The position numbers and the translations under genes were made by a program. The notes under the pieces were generated by a model. That model saw only the letters and a program-made list of their open reading frames with translations. It was not told the origin of the DNA and did not search any database. From Pseudomonas resinovorans NBRC 106553 (GTDB lineage Bacteria; Pseudomonadota; Gammaproteobacteria; Pseudomonadales; Pseudomonadaceae), in NCBI RefSeq assembly GCF_000412695.1, contig NC_021499.1, forward strand, positions 2,728,001 to 2,792,000: DNA of 64,000 bases. Direction: 5' to 3'. Positions 43,183-55,422 of the stretch are shown one piece after another. The number at the start of each line of letters is the position of its first letter. Position 1 is the first letter of the stretch.

Positions 43183-45591
43183 TTGAAGAATTCCACGACC
43201 AGAGCCCAGACACCCGTCTGGCGCCAGCAATTGCATTATCGCCTCAAGGAAGGTGCGTTGATCGCGCTGGGCGCCGTCTGCCTCTACCTGTGGATGGCGC
43301 TGCTGACCTACGATTCCTCCGATCCGGGCTGGACCCACACCAGTAACGTCGAGCAGGTGCAGAACGCTGCCGGCCGCCTGGGTGCCTGGTTCGCCGATAT
43401 CCTCTTCATGGCCCTGGGTTACTTCGCCTACGTCTTCCCGTTGCTGCTGGCGATCAAGACCCTGCAGGTCTTCCGCCATCGCCACGAACCCATCGACTGG
43501 AGCGGCTGGCTGTTCTCCTGGCGCCTGATCGGCCTGGTGTTCCTGGTGCTGTCCGGCGCCGCGCTGGCCGACATCCACTTCCAGGACAACTCCGGTCTGC
43601 CTGCCTCGGCCGGCGGCGCCCTTGGCGAGAGCCTCAGCCATCTGGCGGTCAACGCCCTCAACGTGCAGGGCAGCACGCTGCTGTTCTTCGCGCTGTTCCT
43701 CTTCGGCCTGACCGTGTTCACCGACCTGTCCTGGTTCAAGGTCATGGACCTGACCGGCAAGATCACACTCGACCTCTTCGAGCTCATTCAGAGCGCGGTA
43801 AACCGCTGGTGGAGCGCGCGCCTGGAGCGTAAGCAACTGGTGGCCAAGCTGCGCGAGGTGGATGTGCGGGTGAACGAGGTCGCGGTTCCCGTGGTGTCCG
43901 ATCGTCGCGAGCAGGCCAAGGTGAAAGAGCGCCTGATCGAGCGTGAAGAGGCCCTGACCAAGCACATGACCGAGCGCGAGAAGCGCCCGGCACCGGTGAT
44001 CACGCCGCCGCCACCGCCCAAGCCGGCGGAGCCGAGCAAGCGTGTGCAGAAGGAAAAGCAGGCGCCGTTGTTCGTCGACACCGCGGTGGAAGGCACATTG
44101 CCGCCCATCTCTATTCTCGATGTGGCCGAGAAGAAGCAGAAAAGCTTCTCCCCGGAATCCCTGGAGGCGATGTCGCGCCTGCTGGAGATCAAGCTCAAGG
44201 AATTCGGCGTCGAAGTCCTGGTGGAATCGGTCCATCCGGGCCCGGTGATCACCCGTTTCGAAATCCAGCCGGCCGCCGGCGTGAAGGTCAGCCGTATCTC
44301 CAACCTGGCGAAGGACCTGGCCCGCTCCCTGGCGGTGATCAGCGTGCGCGTGGTGGAGGTGATCCCCGGCAAGACTACCGTGGGTATCGAGATTCCCAAC
44401 GAAGACCGCCAGATGGTGCGGTTCTCCGAGGTGCTGTCATCAAACGAGTATGACGAGGCCAAGTCGCCGGTCACCCTGGCTCTTGGTCACGATATCGGCG
44501 GCAAGCCGATCATCACCGACCTCGCCAAGATGCCTCACTTGCTCGTGGCCGGTACCACCGGTTCCGGTAAGTCGGTGGGGGTGAACGCCATGATCCTGTC
44601 GATCCTGTTCAAGTCCACGCCGGAGCAGGCGCGGATGATCATGATCGACCCGAAGATGCTCGAGCTGTCCATCTACGAAGGCATTCCGCACCTGCTGTGC
44701 CCGGTGGTCACCGACATGAAGGAAGCGGCCAACGCCCTGCGTTGGAGCGTTGCCGAGATGGAGCGCCGCTACAAGCTGATGGCCGCGATGGGCGTGCGTA
44801 ACCTGGCGGGCTTCAACCGCAAGGTGAAGGATGCCGAGGAAGCCGGTACGCCGCTGACCGATCCGCTCTATCGTCGCGAGAGCATGGAAGACGAGGCGCC
44901 GCTGCTCAAAACCCTGCCCACCATAGTGGTGGTGGTAGACGAATTCGCCGACATGATGATGATCGTCGGCAAGAAGGTCGAAGAGCTGATCGCCCGTATC
45001 GCCCAGAAGGCCCGGGCCGCCGGTATCCACCTGATCCTCGCCACCCAGCGCCCCTCGGTGGACGTGATCACCGGCCTGATCAAGGCCAACATCCCGACCC
45101 GCATGGCCTTCCAGGTCTCCAGCAAGATCGACTCGCGCACCATCCTCGACCAGGGTGGCGCCGAACAACTGCTCGGCCACGGTGACATGCTCTACCTGCC
45201 GCCCGGCACCGGGCTGCCGATTCGCGTCCATGGCGCCTTCGTCTCCGACGACGAAGTACACCGCGTGGTGGAAGCCTGGAAACTGCGTGGCGCACCGGAC
45301 TACATCGAAGACATCCTCGCTGGCGCCGACGAAGGTGGCGGCGGCGGTGGCAGCTTCGAGGGTGGCGAAGGTGGCAGCGAGGGCAGTGAGGACGATCCGC
45401 TCTACGACGAGGCCGTGCGTTTCGTCACCGAAAGTCGCCGCGCTTCGATTTCCGCGGTGCAGCGCAAGCTCAAGATTGGCTACAACCGCGCCGCGCGCAT
45501 GATCGAGGCGATGGAAATGGCCGGGGTGGTGAGCGCGATGAATGGCAACGGGTCGCGCGAGGTGATCGCGCCGGCACCGATACGTGACTGA
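43183..45591 (+). CDS. ftsK: DNA translocase FtsK
   Basis: Septum-anchored DNA pump for chromosome dimer resolution and segregation, 802 aa. The N-terminus has four to five transmembrane helices (about residues 24-185). A short charged/Pro-rich linker follows (about 205-300). The motor has Walker A GTTGSGKS (about 461-468) and Walker [12 protein letters not shown] (about 580-590), and the C-terminal winged-helix gamma domain recognises KOPS. The start is TTG (43183) because LKNSTTR... aligns with the expected N-terminus; no nearby ATG fits. The Gly-rich [11 protein letters not shown] stretch before gamma is a flexible tether. Confidence 0.95.
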   Translation: MKNSTTRAQTPVWRQQLHYRLKEGALIALGAVCLYLWMALLTYDSSDPGWTHTSNVEQVQNAAGRLGAWFADILFMALGYFAYVFPLLLAIKTLQVFRHRHEPIDWSGWLFSWRLIGLVFLVLSGAALADIHFQDNSGLPASAGGALGESLSHLAVNALNVQGSTLLFFALFLFGLTVFTDLSWFKVMDLTGKITLDLFELIQSAVNRWWSARLERKQLVAKLREVDVRVNEVAVPVVSDRREQAKVKERLIEREEALTKHMTEREKRPAPVITPPPPPKPAEPSKRVQKEKQAPLFVDTAVEGTLPPISILDVAEKKQKSFSPESLEAMSRLLEIKLKEFGVEVLVESVHPGPVITRFEIQPAAGVKVSRISNLAKDLARSLAVISVRVVEVIPGKTTVGIEIPNEDRQMVRFSEVLSSNEYDEAKSPVTLALGHDIGGKPIITDLAKMPHLLVAGTTGSGKSVGVNAMILSILFKSTPEQARMIMIDPKMLELSIYEGIPHLLCPVVTDMKEAANALRWSVAEMERRYKLMAAMGVRNLAGFNRKVKDAEEAGTPLTDPLYRRESMEDEAPLLKTLPTIVVVVDEFADMMMIVGKKVEELIARIAQKARAAGIHLILATQRPSVDVITGLIKANIPTRMAFQVSSKIDSRTILDQGGAEQLLGHGDMLYLPPGTGLPIRVHGAFVSDDEVHRVVEAWKLRGAPDYIEDILAGADEGGGGGGSFEGGEGGSEGSEDDPLYDEAVRFVTESRRASISAVQRKLKIGYNRAARMIEAMEMAGVVSAMNGNGSREVIAPAPIRD

Positions 45592-45619
45592 TCCGAAACG
45601 GACTCTAGAGAGGATATCC

Positions 45620-46246
45620 ATGCGACTGATCCGCATGCTCATGGTGGCTGTGCTCGGCCTGACTGCCCTGAGCGTCCAGGCTGACGACAAGGTGGCTATC
45701 AGCCGCCTGACCGAAATGCTCAACAAGGCCCAGACCATTACCGGCCGTTTCTCCCAGCTGACCCTGGACGGCTCCGGCACCCAGCTGCAGGAGACCTCCG
45801 GTGAGCTGTCGCTGAAACGCCCGGGCCTGTTCCGCTGGCACACCGACGCCCCCATGGAGCAACTGCTGGTTTCCAATGGCGAAAAGGTCTGGCTGTACGA
45901 TCCGGACCTCGAGCAGGTGACCATCCAGACCCTCGACCAGCGCCTGACCCACACCCCGGCGCTGCTGCTTTCCGGTGACATCTCGAAGATCAGCGAGAAC
46001 TTCGAGATCACCCACAAGGAAGGCGGCGACGTGGTGGACTTCATCCTCAAGCCCAAGGCCAAGGACACCCTGTTCGATACCCTGCGCCTGTCGTTCCGCA
46101 ACGGCGTGATCAACGACATGCAGCTGATCGACAGCGTCGGCCAGCGCACCAACATCCTGTTCCTCGGGATCAAGATGAACCAGGCGATCGATACCGCGCA
46201 GTTCACCTTCAAGATTCCCGAAGGCGCCGACGTCATCCAGGAATAA
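45620..46246 (+). CDS. lolA: outer-membrane lipoprotein carrier protein LolA
   Basis: Periplasmic chaperone that carries lipoproteins from LolCDE to LolB, 208 aa. A signal peptide ([21 protein letters not shown], cleavage near residue 21) precedes a half-barrel fold with [22 protein letters not shown] and [11 protein letters not shown] 45620 has AGAGGAT upstream. It lies 28 nt after ftsK, the conserved ftsK-lolA-rarA order. Confidence 0.95.
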   Translation: MRLIRMLMVAVLGLTALSVQADDKVAISRLTEMLNKAQTITGRFSQLTLDGSGTQLQETSGELSLKRPGLFRWHTDAPMEQLLVSNGEKVWLYDPDLEQVTIQTLDQRLTHTPALLLSGDISKISENFEITHKEGGDVVDFILKPKAKDTLFDTLRLSFRNGVINDMQLIDSVGQRTNILFLGIKMNQAIDTAQFTFKIPEGADVIQE

Positions 46247-46258
46247 GCCGCAACGCCC

Positions 46259-47580
46259 ATGGATCTCTTCCGCTCCGAACCCATCGCCCAGCCCCTGGCG
46301 GCGCGTCTGCGCGCCACCAGCCTGGATGAGTACGTCGGCCAGGAACACTTGCTGGGTGCGGGAAAGCCGCTACGCGAAGCCCTGGAGCAGGGCGCGCTGC
46401 ATTCGATGATCTTCTGGGGGCCGCCCGGGGTGGGCAAGACCACCCTGGCGAAATTGCTGGCACAGGTCAGCGACGCCCACTTCGAGACCATCTCAGCGGT
46501 GCTGTCCGGGGTGAAGGAAATCCGCCAGTCGGTGGAAGTGGCAAAGCAGCAGGCAGGCCAGTACGGCCGGCGCACCATTCTCTTCGTCGATGAAGTGCAC
46601 CGCTTCAACAAGTCCCAGCAGGACGCCTTCCTGCCCTATGTGGAAGACGGCACGCTGATCTTCATCGGCGCCACCACCGAGAACCCGTCTTTCGAGCTGA
46701 ACAACGCGCTGCTGTCCCGCGCCCGTGTCTACGTGCTGAAAAGCCTGGACGAGGCGGCGCTGCGCAAGCTTGTGTCGCGGGCACTGAACGAGGACAAGGG
46801 GCTGGGCAAGCGTCGCCTGAGCCTTCCCGACGACAGTTTCGCCATACTCATGGCGGCTGCTGACGGCGATGGTCGTCGCTTGCTCAACCTGCTGGAGAAT
46901 GCCGCCGACCTGGCCGAGGACGGCGACGCGATAGGCGCCGACCTGCTGCAGAACCTGCTGGGGGATAGCCGCCGCCGGTTCGACAAGGGTGGCGAGGCCT
47001 TCTACGACCAGATTTCCGCCCTGCACAAGTCCGTGCGGGGCTCCGACCCCGACGCCGCCCTCTACTGGTATGCGCGGATGCTCGACGGCGGCTGCGACCC
47101 GCTCTACATCGCCCGCCGTGTCGTGCGCATGGCCAGCGAGGATATCGGCAACGCCGACCCCCGCGCCCTCAGCCTGTGCCTGTCGGCCTGGGATGTGCAG
47201 GAGCGCCTCGGCAGCCCCGAAGGTGAGTTGGCGGTCGCCCAGGCCATCACCTACCTGGCCTGCGCGCCGAAAAGCAACGCTGTCTACATGGCCTTCAAGG
47301 CCGCGATGCGGGATGCCGCCGAAAACGGGTCCCTGGAAGTACCGCTGCACCTGCGCAATGCGCCGACCAAGCTGATGAAACAGCTGGGCTACGGCGAAGA
47401 GTACCGCTACGCCCACGATGAGCCGGATGCCTACGCGGCAGGGGAGGACTACTTCCCCGAACGGCTCGAACCGCGCCAGTACTACCAGCCGGTTCCGCGC
47501 GGGCTGGAACTGAAGATCCGCGACAAGTTGCAGCATCTGGACAACCTCGACCGCAACAGCTCCTGGCAGCGGAGAAAGTC

Positions 47581-47584
<4 letters not shown>
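46259..47584 (+). CDS. rarA: replication-associated recombination protein RarA (AAA ATPase)
   Basis: Clamp-loader-like AAA+ ATPase (MgsA, Mgs1/WRNIP1 family), 441 aa, acting at stalled replication forks. It has Walker [12 protein letters not shown] (about residues 56-66), Walker [18 protein letters not shown] (about 105-121), sensor [20 protein letters not shown], and the C-terminal tetramerisation region. Its stop overlaps crcB by 4 nt. Confidence 0.95.
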
Positions 47585-49252
<1,668 letters not shown>

Positions 49253-49259
49253 TCGCCGT

Positions 49260-49328
49260 CCCCTGCCTCGGCAGGGGAAATGGAAAACCCCACCGCCCGC
49301 GTCGTAGCCAGGCTGCACGCGGGCGGTG
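49260..49328 (+). promoter_or_regulatory. serS-cysG spacer with two hairpins
   Basis: First, CCCCTGC-CTCG-GCAGGGG (49260-49277) lies just after serS. Second, a 12-bp perfect stem CACCGCCCGCGT / ACGCGGGCGGTG (49291-49302 with 49317-49328) ends 45 nt before cysG. Neither has a T-tract, so they are not classical terminators. They may attenuate, process or stabilise the mRNA. Confidence 0.5.
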
Positions 49329-49373
49329 ACCGTTGAGCTGTATCCCCACCCGCTATCGCAAGAAGGCCCCGCT

Positions 49374-50768
49374 ATGGATTTCCTCCCGCTGTTCCACAAT
49401 CTCCAAGGGCGCCAGGTGCTGGTGGTCGGTGGCGGCGAAGTGGCGTTGCGCAAGGCGCGGCTGCTGGCCGATGCCGGTGCGCGGCTGCGGGTGGTGGCGC
49501 CGCGGATCGAGGCACAGCTGCTGGAAATGGTCGAAGGCAGCACGGGCGAAGCCCATCTGCGCGGCTATGGCGAGGCTGACCTGGCCGGTTGCGTGCTGGT
49601 CATCGCCGCCAGCGACGACCAGGCCCTGAATGCCGAAGTGTCCGCCCAGGCCCAGGCCCGTGGCATTCCGGTCAATGTGGTGGATGCACCGAAACTCTGC
49701 AGCGTGATCTTCCCCGCCATCGTCGATCGTTCGCCGCTGATCGTCGCCGTCTCCAGTGCCGGTGACGCGCCAGTGCTGGCCCGGTTGATCCGCGCCAAGA
49801 TCGAGACCTGGATTCCCTCCGCCTATGGCCAGTTGGCCGGCCTGGCGAAGAAGTTCCGCGACCAGGTGAAGGCCTTGCTCCCTGATGTGCAGCAGCGCCG
49901 GGTGTTCTGGGAGGAGGTCTTCCAGGGGCCGGTGGCTGAGCGCATGTTGGCCGGGCAGGGCGCCGAAGCCGAACGCCTGCTTGCCGAGCGGGTTGCCGGC
50001 GGGGCGCCCAAGGCGCTTGGCGAGGTCTATCTGGTTGGGGCCGGCCCGGGTGATCCCGACCTGCTGACCTTCCGCGCCCTGCGACTGATGCAGCAGGCCG
50101 ATGTGGTGCTCTACGACCGCCTGGTGGCCGAGCCGATCATCGAGTTGTGCCGCCGCGATGCCGAACGCATCTATGTCGGCAAGCGCCGCGCCGACCACGC
50201 GCTGCCCCAGGACGAGATCAACCGGCTGTTGATCGAGCAGGCCAAGCTGGGCAAGCGCGTACTGCGCCTGAAGGGCGGCGATCCCTTCATCTTCGGCCGT
50301 GGTGGCGAGGAGATCGAAGAGCTGGCGGCCAACGACATTCCCTTCCAGGTGGTGCCCGGCATCACTGCGGCCTCGGGCTGCGCCGCCTATGCCGGCATTC
50401 CGCTGACCCATCGCGACTACGCGCAGTCGGTGCGCTTCGTCACTGGCCACTTGAAGGATGGTAGCTGCGACCTGCCTTGGGGTGACCTGGTGGCGCCCGG
50501 CCAGACCCTGGTGTTCTACATGGGGCTGGTTGGCTTGCCGATGATCTGCGAGCAGTTGGTCAAGCATGGCCGTGCCGCCGAAACACCGGCAGCCCTGGTG
50601 CAGCAAGGCACCACCAGCCGCCAGCGCGTGTTCACCGGTACCCTGGCCAATCTGCCGCAGTTGGTGGTGGAGCATGAGGTCCACGCGCCCACCCTGGTGA
50701 TCGTGGGCGAGGTGGTGACCCTGCGCGAGAAGCTTGCCTGGTTCGAAGGGGATCAGGCCGGAGCCTGA
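49374..50768 (+). CDS. cysG: siroheme synthase CysG
   Basis: Trifunctional enzyme, 464 aa, making siroheme for sulfite and nitrite reductases. The N-terminal half is the NAD-dependent precorrin-2 dehydrogenase/ferrochelatase ([35 protein letters not shown]). The C-terminal half is uroporphyrinogen-III methyltransferase ([19 protein letters not shown], about residues 218-236; [13 protein letters not shown], about 301-313). ATG 49374 is used; the upstream 16 codons run back toward the leader hairpin. Its 3' end overlaps the convergent GST gene by 16 bp. Confidence 0.96.
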   Translation: MDFLPLFHNLQGRQVLVVGGGEVALRKARLLADAGARLRVVAPRIEAQLLEMVEGSTGEAHLRGYGEADLAGCVLVIAASDDQALNAEVSAQAQARGIPVNVVDAPKLCSVIFPAIVDRSPLIVAVSSAGDAPVLARLIRAKIETWIPSAYGQLAGLAKKFRDQVKALLPDVQQRRVFWEEVFQGPVAERMLAGQGAEAERLLAERVAGGAPKALGEVYLVGAGPGDPDLLTFRALRLMQQADVVLYDRLVAEPIIELCRRDAERIYVGKRRADHALPQDEINRLLIEQAKLGKRVLRLKGGDPFIFGRGGEEIEELAANDIPFQVVPGITAASGCAAYAGIPLTHRDYAQSVRFVTGHLKDGSCDLPWGDLVAPGQTLVFYMGLVGLPMICEQLVKHGRAAETPAALVQQGTTSRQRVFTGTLANLPQLVVEHEVHAPTLVIVGEVVTLREKLAWFEGDQAGA

Positions 50769-51766
50769 TCCTTGCGTGCCATCGGCAGCGCCTTCAGGTG
50801 CCCGCGATCATGGGGGCGGCTGAAGTCCTGCACCGGGCCCAGGGGCACCACGCCAGTGGGGTTGATGGTGCGATGGCTGGCGTAGTAGTGGTGCTTGATG
50901 TGGGTGAAGTTCACCGTCTCTGCCACACCCGTCCATTGATAGAGCTCGCGCAGCCAGCCCGACAGGTTGGGGTGGTCCTCCAGGCGCCGTAGGTTGCACT
51001 TGAAGTGCCCGTGGTAGACGGCGTCGAAGCGGATCAGCGTGGTGAACAGACGCCAGTCCGCTTCGGTGATCCGTTCGCCCGTCAGGTAGCGTCGGGTTGC
51101 CAGTAGGGCGTCCAGATGGTCCAGCTCGTCGAACAGGGCGTGGAAAGCTTCTTCATAGGCTGCCTGGGTGGTGGCGAAGCCGGCGCGGTACACGCCGTTG
51201 TTGATGGCTGGGTAGATGCGCTCGTTGAGGGCGTCGATCTTGCCGCGCAGGGCTTCGGGGTAGAAGTCCAGGCGGTTGCCGGTCAGATGGTCGAAGGCGC
51301 TGTTGAACATCCGGATGATCTCGGACGATTCATTGCTGACGATGCGTCCGGTCTGCTTGTCCCAGAGCAGCGGCACCGTGACGCGGCCGCTGTAGTCGGG
51401 GCTGTCCAGGGTATAGCGGTGGTGCAGGTAGGTAAGACCGTCCAGTTTGTCGCCGGTCGAGCCGTATTGCGGGTCGAAGGTCCAGCCCTGTTCCAGCATC
51501 AGCCAGCTCACTACCGAGACGTCGATCAGCGATTCCAGGCCCTTGAGCTTGCGGAAGATCAGGGTGCGGTGCGCCCAGGGGCAGGCCAGGGACACGTACA
51601 GGTGGTAGCGGCCGGCTTCAGCCGGAAAACCGCCCAGGCCGGAGGGGCCAGGGGCTCCGTCGGTGGTGATCCAGTTGCGCCGCCGCGCGCTCTCGCGCTG
51701 AAAACGTCCGTCCTTGGCCGTGTCGTACCATTTGTCATGCCACTTGCCATCGATCAACAGGCCCAT
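50753..51766 (-). CDS. glutathionyl-hydroquinone reductase (Xi-class GST, YqjG-like)
   Basis: Xi-class glutathione transferase, 337 aa. The catalytic motif [12 protein letters not shown] (Cys near residue 63) and [26 protein letters not shown] (glutathione site) are diagnostic of enzymes that reduce glutathionyl-hydroquinones back to hydroquinones. The helical C-terminal domain ends with the family-typical [19 protein letters not shown]. It is monocistronic and converges on cysG with a 16-bp overlap. Confidence 0.92.
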   Translation of the reverse strand: MGLLIDGKWHDKWYDTAKDGRFQRESARRRNWITTDGAPGPSGLGGFPAEAGRYHLYVSLACPWAHRTLIFRKLKGLESLIDVSVVSWLMLEQGWTFDPQYGSTGDKLDGLTYLHHRYTLDSPDYSGRVTVPLLWDKQTGRIVSNESSEIIRMFNSAFDHLTGNRLDFYPEALRGKIDALNERIYPAINNGVYRAGFATTQAAYEEAFHALFDELDHLDALLATRRYLTGERITEADWRLFTTLIRFDAVYHGHFKCNLRRLEDHPNLSGWLRELYQWTGVAETVNFTHIKHHYYASHRTINPTGVVPLGPVQDFSRPHDRGHLKALPMARKDQAPA

Positions 51767-51851
51767 GGTCGTTCTCCGCAGTTGAGTTCGGAGTTCAGTC
51801 TATCGGCGGTTGATCGATGTAAAAGCGCAAATTCGTGGGTTCTATTATCGA

Positions 51852-52835
51852 TCAGCTCGATATCTGGCGGGCGGCCCAGATCCGGTCGGCTTCGGTGAAC
51901 GCCTGCTCGCGGCTCATGCCCAATCCGTGCAGGGCCAAGGCCATGGTGGAGCGGATCGCCAGGTGACCGTAGGCGTCCTCGGCCTCGCCGCGCCAGACGG
52001 CTACCAACTGGTTGGCGTCCAGGCTTTCCGGCTTCACGTGGCGCAGCGCTGAGAGCGCCGGCCATTCCTCGTCCCAGGCCTGGCCGTCGGTGGTGCCGTA
52101 GAGGTGGCAGGTGCCATCGGGATTGACCTCGATCTCGCCGCCTTCACCCTTGATCACGACGGCGTGGTCGCCGAGCAGTTGGCTGGCTTCGCGGTGAACC
52201 GCCTGGTAGCCGGGGTGGAAGATGCTCTGCAGGCCGCAGCGCGCGCCGAGCGGGTTGAGGATGCGCGCCAGGGAGTGGATCGGCGAGCGCAGGCCGAGGG
52301 TGTTGCGCAGGTCGATCATCCGTTGCAGCTGCGGCGCCCAGGCGCCGAGGGGAATGAACGCCAGTCGGCGCTCGTCGAGGGCGGTGGCAACCTGCTGCCA
52401 GTCCCGGCAGAGCGGGATATCCAGGAGCTCCAGCAGCTGTTCGCTGTAGACGCGTCCGGCGGTATGGGCGCCGCCGCCATGGAGCAGGATGCGTACGCCG
52501 CTGTCGGCCAGGGCCTTGGCGGCCAGCAGGTACCAGGGCAGGTGGCGTTTCTTGCCGGCGTAGCTCGGCCAGTCCAGGTCGACGGAAATTTCCGGCGCCT
52601 GGTTGCGCTGGCGGAAGGCTTCGGTGAAGCCGGCCAGCTCCTCGGCGTTCTCCTCCTTGTGCCGCAGCAGCATGAGGAAGGCGCCGAGCTGGGTGTCCTC
52701 CACTTTGCCATCGAGCAGCATGCCCATGGCTTCGCGGGCTTCCTCGCGGGTCATGGCGCGGGCGCCGCGCTTGCCCTTGCCGAGGATGCGGACGAAGTGG
52801 GCGAAGGGGTGTTCGGCTGGGGTGACGAGATTCAT
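51852..52835 (-). CDS. TrpD2/YbiB-like glycosyltransferase-fold protein
   Basis: Protein of 327 aa with the anthranilate-phosphoribosyltransferase fold. The N-terminal helical domain (TREEAREAMGMLLDGKVEDTQLGAFLMLLRHK, about residues 29-60) and the Gly-rich loop LLHGGGAHTAGRVYSEQLLE (about 116-135) are visible. This matches TrpD2/YbiB-type proteins, which bind nucleic acid rather than making tryptophan. Its ATG overlaps the tusE stop by 4 nt, so it is the last gene of the tusDCBE operon. Confidence 0.8.
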   Translation of the reverse strand: MNLVTPAEHPFAHFVRILGKGKRGARAMTREEAREAMGMLLDGKVEDTQLGAFLMLLRHKEENAEELAGFTEAFRQRNQAPEISVDLDWPSYAGKKRHLPWYLLAAKALADSGVRILLHGGGAHTAGRVYSEQLLELLDIPLCRDWQQVATALDERRLAFIPLGAWAPQLQRMIDLRNTLGLRSPIHSLARILNPLGARCGLQSIFHPGYQAVHREASQLLGDHAVVIKGEGGEIEVNPDGTCHLYGTTDGQAWDEEWPALSALRHVKPESLDANQLVAVWRGEAEDAYGHLAIRSTMALALHGLGMSREQAFTEADRIWAARQISS

Positions 52836-53167
52836 AGGCAGTTGGTCGGCTTCGGCAGGCCGGCGAGCTTGGCAGCAAGCTTGGCCGGGGCGCCCTTGAA
52901 TAGGCGGTTGAGGTGCAGGCTGTTGCCCTTGTCCGGGCCGAGCTTCTGCGCCACGTACTTGACCAGTGGGCGATTGGCCGGCGACAGCTGGAATTCCGCG
53001 TAGAAGCCGCGCAGGAGTTCGAGTATCTCCCAGTGTTCCGGCTGCAACTGAAGTTCTTCGCGCTCGGCCAGGGCCTCGGCCACGGTGGGGTTCCAGTCGC
53101 TCAGCTGCTGCAGGTAGCCATCCTTGTCCAGGGGGATCCTGCGGTCGTCGATGAGTAGATCGCTCAT
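52832..53167 (-). CDS. tusE: sulfurtransferase TusE (DsrC-like)
   Basis: Small sulfur carrier, 111 aa, that accepts persulfide from TusBCD and passes it to MnmA for 2-thiouridine in tRNA. DGYLQQLSDWNPTVAEALA near the N-terminus and the conserved C-terminal Cys (N-C-L, Cys110) match the family; the second DsrC cysteine is absent, as expected for TusE. Its ATG overlaps the tusB stop by 4 nt. Confidence 0.93.
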   Translation of the reverse strand: MSDLLIDDRRIPLDKDGYLQQLSDWNPTVAEALAEREELQLQPEHWEILELLRGFYAEFQLSPANRPLVKYVAQKLGPDKGNSLHLNRLFKGAPAKLAAKLAGLPKPTNCL

Positions 53168-53466
53168 AACCAGCTGTTCACCTTGTCGTAGTGGCAGCAG
53201 CGCTCGACGAAGGCCGGGTAGTCCAGCGCTATCAGGCGCGGCGGCAAGTCGGGGAGGGCGCGGGCTTCGAGGTCTTCGGCCAGGGCGTACAGGGCAATGG
53301 CGTCGGGCATCAGATCCAGCGCCTGGCGCGTCAGGCTGCCGGGTTGCAGGGCGTACGCCGCGTCGCCGCTGAGCAGCAGGCCATCGTTCGGCGCCAGCAG
53401 GCGCAGGCAGCTGCCGAGGCGGCTGTCGGCAAACGGGGAGTGGGAGAGGATATGCAGGGTGGCCAT
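53164..53466 (-). CDS. tusB: sulfurtransferase complex subunit TusB (DsrH-like)
   Basis: 100-aa subunit of the TusBCD hexamer in the sulfur relay to tRNA U34. It starts MATLHILSHSPF, typical of DsrH/TusB, at ATG 53464-53466, sharing one nucleotide with the tusC stop. The longer open frame upstream is a shadow of tusC. Confidence 0.9.
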   Translation of the reverse strand: MATLHILSHSPFADSRLGSCLRLLAPNDGLLLSGDAAYALQPGSLTRQALDLMPDAIALYALAEDLEARALPDLPPRLIALDYPAFVERCCHYDKVNSWL

Positions 53467-53822
53467 CAGAGGGTGAGCACCTGGTCGTAACGGTCGATAA
53501 GGGCGGTCAGGGCACCGTCGTCGAGAACCTCTACGGCGAGGTTCAGCTCGGTGCCGTGCAGGCCGCGTTCCTGCAGGCTGCGGGCGGAGGCGTAGAGGCA
53601 CTCGACACCGAACAGCGGGAGCGCCTGCAGGTTGGCGGTCAGGTCCTTTTGCTGGAGTGCCGCTGGTTGCTGCCTGGCCACCAGCTGGAACACACCGTCA
53701 TCGAGGAACAGCATGCCCAGGGGCAGGTCGAAGGCGCCACCGGCCAGGGCGATGTCCAGTGCCTCGCGGGCGCCGGGGCCGCTCCAGGGAGCCTGGCGGC
53801 TGATGATCAGCATTGATTTCAT
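53466..53822 (-). CDS. tusC: sulfurtransferase complex subunit TusC (DsrF-like)
   Basis: 118-aa subunit of TusBCD. The block WSGPGAREALDIALAGGAFDLPLGMLFLDDGVFQL is typical and is quoted here only in part: GAREALDIALAGGAFDLP near residues 15-32. ATG 53820-53822 follows tusD after 1 nt. Confidence 0.9.
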   Translation of the reverse strand: MKSMLIISRQAPWSGPGAREALDIALAGGAFDLPLGMLFLDDGVFQLVARQQPAALQQKDLTANLQALPLFGVECLYASARSLQERGLHGTELNLAVEVLDDGALTALIDRYDQVLTL

Positions 53823-53823
53823 T

Positions 53824-54216
53824 TCAGTTGCCTCCAAAGCTGACCAGGCGATCGGCCATCTGCGCCGCTTCGTGCAGTTGGCCCAGGCCGGACAGCTCCC
53901 AGCCGGCCGCCAGATTGTCAGCGGGGCGTCCATAGCGCTGGGATTCTTCCGCGTTCAGTACGCCGCGTCGCAATGCCGCGGCGATGCACACGACGCCGTC
54001 CAGCTTGTGTTCGACGACGAAGGCGCTCCACTCGGCGGAGAGGTTCGGTTCGTCCTGGGGGGCGACGACGTTGGCGGAGGCGCTGTGTACGCCGTCCTGA
54101 TAGAAGAACAGGCGGACGATCTCATGACCGCCGGCCAGGCAGGCTTCGGCGAAACGCAGGGCTCGTCGGGAAGAAGGTGCGTGGGCGGGGGCGAACAGGG
54201 CGATGGCGAATTTCAT
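53824..54216 (-). CDS. tusD: sulfurtransferase complex subunit TusD (DsrE-like)
   Basis: 130-aa catalytic subunit of TusBCD. The persulfide-carrying cysteine is Cys77 in DGVVCIAAALRRGV. The N-terminus MKFAIALFAPAHAPSSRRAL matches the family. ATG 54214-54216 is used, with no strong Shine-Dalgarno. It is the first gene of tusD-C-B-E-trpD2-like, all overlapping or nearly so. Downstream partner MnmA is at 29922-31040. Confidence 0.92.
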   Translation of the reverse strand: MKFAIALFAPAHAPSSRRALRFAEACLAGGHEIVRLFFYQDGVHSASANVVAPQDEPNLSAEWSAFVVEHKLDGVVCIAAALRRGVLNAEESQRYGRPADNLAAGWELSGLGQLHEAAQMADRLVSFGGN

Positions 54217-54285
54217 GGTCGCTCGGGCGAATGGAAAGCAGCTGGAATGATACGGCCAGACGCGCCATTTTGCCCGCCCGGACAC

Positions 54286-54308
54286 GAAAAAGCCCGCCGA
54301 AGCGGGCT
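54286..54308 (-). terminator. intrinsic terminator of yccA
   Basis: On the minus strand AGCCCGC-TTCG-GCGGGCT is followed by TTTTTCG. It separates yccA from tusD. Confidence 0.88.
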
Positions 54309-54330
54309 AGTCCGAAGAGTCGATTGGTTG

Positions 54331-54999
54331 TCAGTCGTTGCTGCCGAACACGCCGATCAGTTGCAGCAGGCTGATGAACAGGTTGTAGATGGACACGTAC
54401 AGGCTGATGGTGGCCATGATGTAGTTGCGCTCGCCGCCGTGGATGATGGCGCTGGTCTGGAACAGGATGCAGACCGAGGAGAACACCACGAAGCCGGCGC
54501 TGATCGCCAGTTGCAGGCCGCTGATGTTGAAGAAGAAGCTGGCCAGCGTGGCGCCGATCAGGACGAAGAAACCGGCGGTGATGAAGCCACCAAGGAAGCT
54601 CATGTCCTTGCGGGTGGTCAGCACGTAGGCGGACAGTCCGAAGAACACCAGGGCGGTCATGGCGAAGGCCGAGCTCACCACTTCGCTGCCGTTGGGCATG
54701 CCGAGGTAGGCGTTCAGGATCGGACCCAGGGTGTAACCCATGAACCCGGTCAAGGCGAAGGTGGACACCAGGCCCCAAGCCGAATCGCGCAGCTTCACGG
54801 TGAGGAAGAACAAGCCGTAGAAGCCGACCAGCACCACGAAGAAGCCGGGGTAGGGTACGCGCATCTGCTGGGCGATATAGGCAACCAGGCCGCTGAACGC
54901 GAGTGTCAGGGCCAGCAGCCCGTAGGTGTTGCGCAGGACGCGGCTGACTTCAAGCTGCTCCGCCTGCGCGGGGTTGAGTGCATAGTTCTGTTCGTTCAT
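54331..54999 (-). CDS. yccA: Bax inhibitor-1 family membrane protein (YccA-like)
   Basis: Seven-transmembrane BI-1/YccA family protein, 222 aa; in E. coli YccA modulates the FtsH protease. The family pattern MGYTLGPILNAYLGMPNGSE (about residues 92-111) and RKDMSFLGGFITAG are present. ATG 54997-54999 (MNEQNYALNPAQ) has GGGAGCG upstream. It is monocistronic, with its own terminator. Confidence 0.92.
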   Translation of the reverse strand: MNEQNYALNPAQAEQLEVSRVLRNTYGLLALTLAFSGLVAYIAQQMRVPYPGFFVVLVGFYGLFFLTVKLRDSAWGLVSTFALTGFMGYTLGPILNAYLGMPNGSEVVSSAFAMTALVFFGLSAYVLTTRKDMSFLGGFITAGFFVLIGATLASFFFNISGLQLAISAGFVVFSSVCILFQTSAIIHGGERNYIMATISLYVSIYNLFISLLQLIGVFGSND

Positions 55000-55124
55000 C
55001 GCGACGCTCCCGAAATGGTTTCCGTGACCTTGGTCAGTCCTGGATATTAACAGACGCTCGAAACGCGCCAAATGCAAGAGTTTGACAGCGTGTTGCGTTC
55101 CGGTACTATGGCGCCCCGCGCAGC

Positions 55125-55214
55125 GGAGGTGTGGCCGAGTGGTTTAAGGCAGCGGTCTTGAAAACCGCCGAAGGGGAGACTCTTCCGTGAGTTCGAATCT
55201 CACCGCCTCCGCCA
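55125..55214 (+). tRNA. tRNA-Ser (anticodon TGA)
   Basis: 90 nt including the encoded CCA. The acceptor stem GGAGGTG pairs with CGCCTCC, and the D-arm, long class II variable arm (GGGGAGACTCTTCC) and T-arm GTTCGAAT are all present. The anticodon loop CTTGAAA gives TGA. It decodes UCA-family codons and ends with its own terminator. Confidence 0.98.
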
Positions 55215-55226
55215 TCTATATAGCTG

Positions 55227-55250
55227 AAAGCCCCGGTTTTCGGGGCTTTT
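55227..55250 (+). terminator. intrinsic terminator of tRNA-Ser
   Basis: AAAGCCCCG-GTTTT-CGGGGCTTTT, followed by GTGTTT, 13 nt after the CCA. Confidence 0.92.
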
Positions 55251-55376
55251 GTGTTTCCGGGGTAACCCCCTCTCGTTTCCCTTGCTCGTCATGCCTGCAT
55301 GCATGCTGTCTCAAGTGGGGATAGCGGCCGTGCAGCCATCTCCAACCGGATTCGCGGCTTTCATGGCAACAGAAAC

Positions 55377-55401
55377 GAAAAAGCCCCGCATAAGCGGGGC
55401 T
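55377..55401 (-). terminator. intrinsic terminator of the cold-shock gene
   Basis: On the minus strand AGCCCCGC-TTAT-GCGGGGCT is followed by TTTTTCG, 22 nt after the stop codon. Confidence 0.92.
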
Positions 55402-55422
55402 CTTTCAGCAATTCAGCAACCC

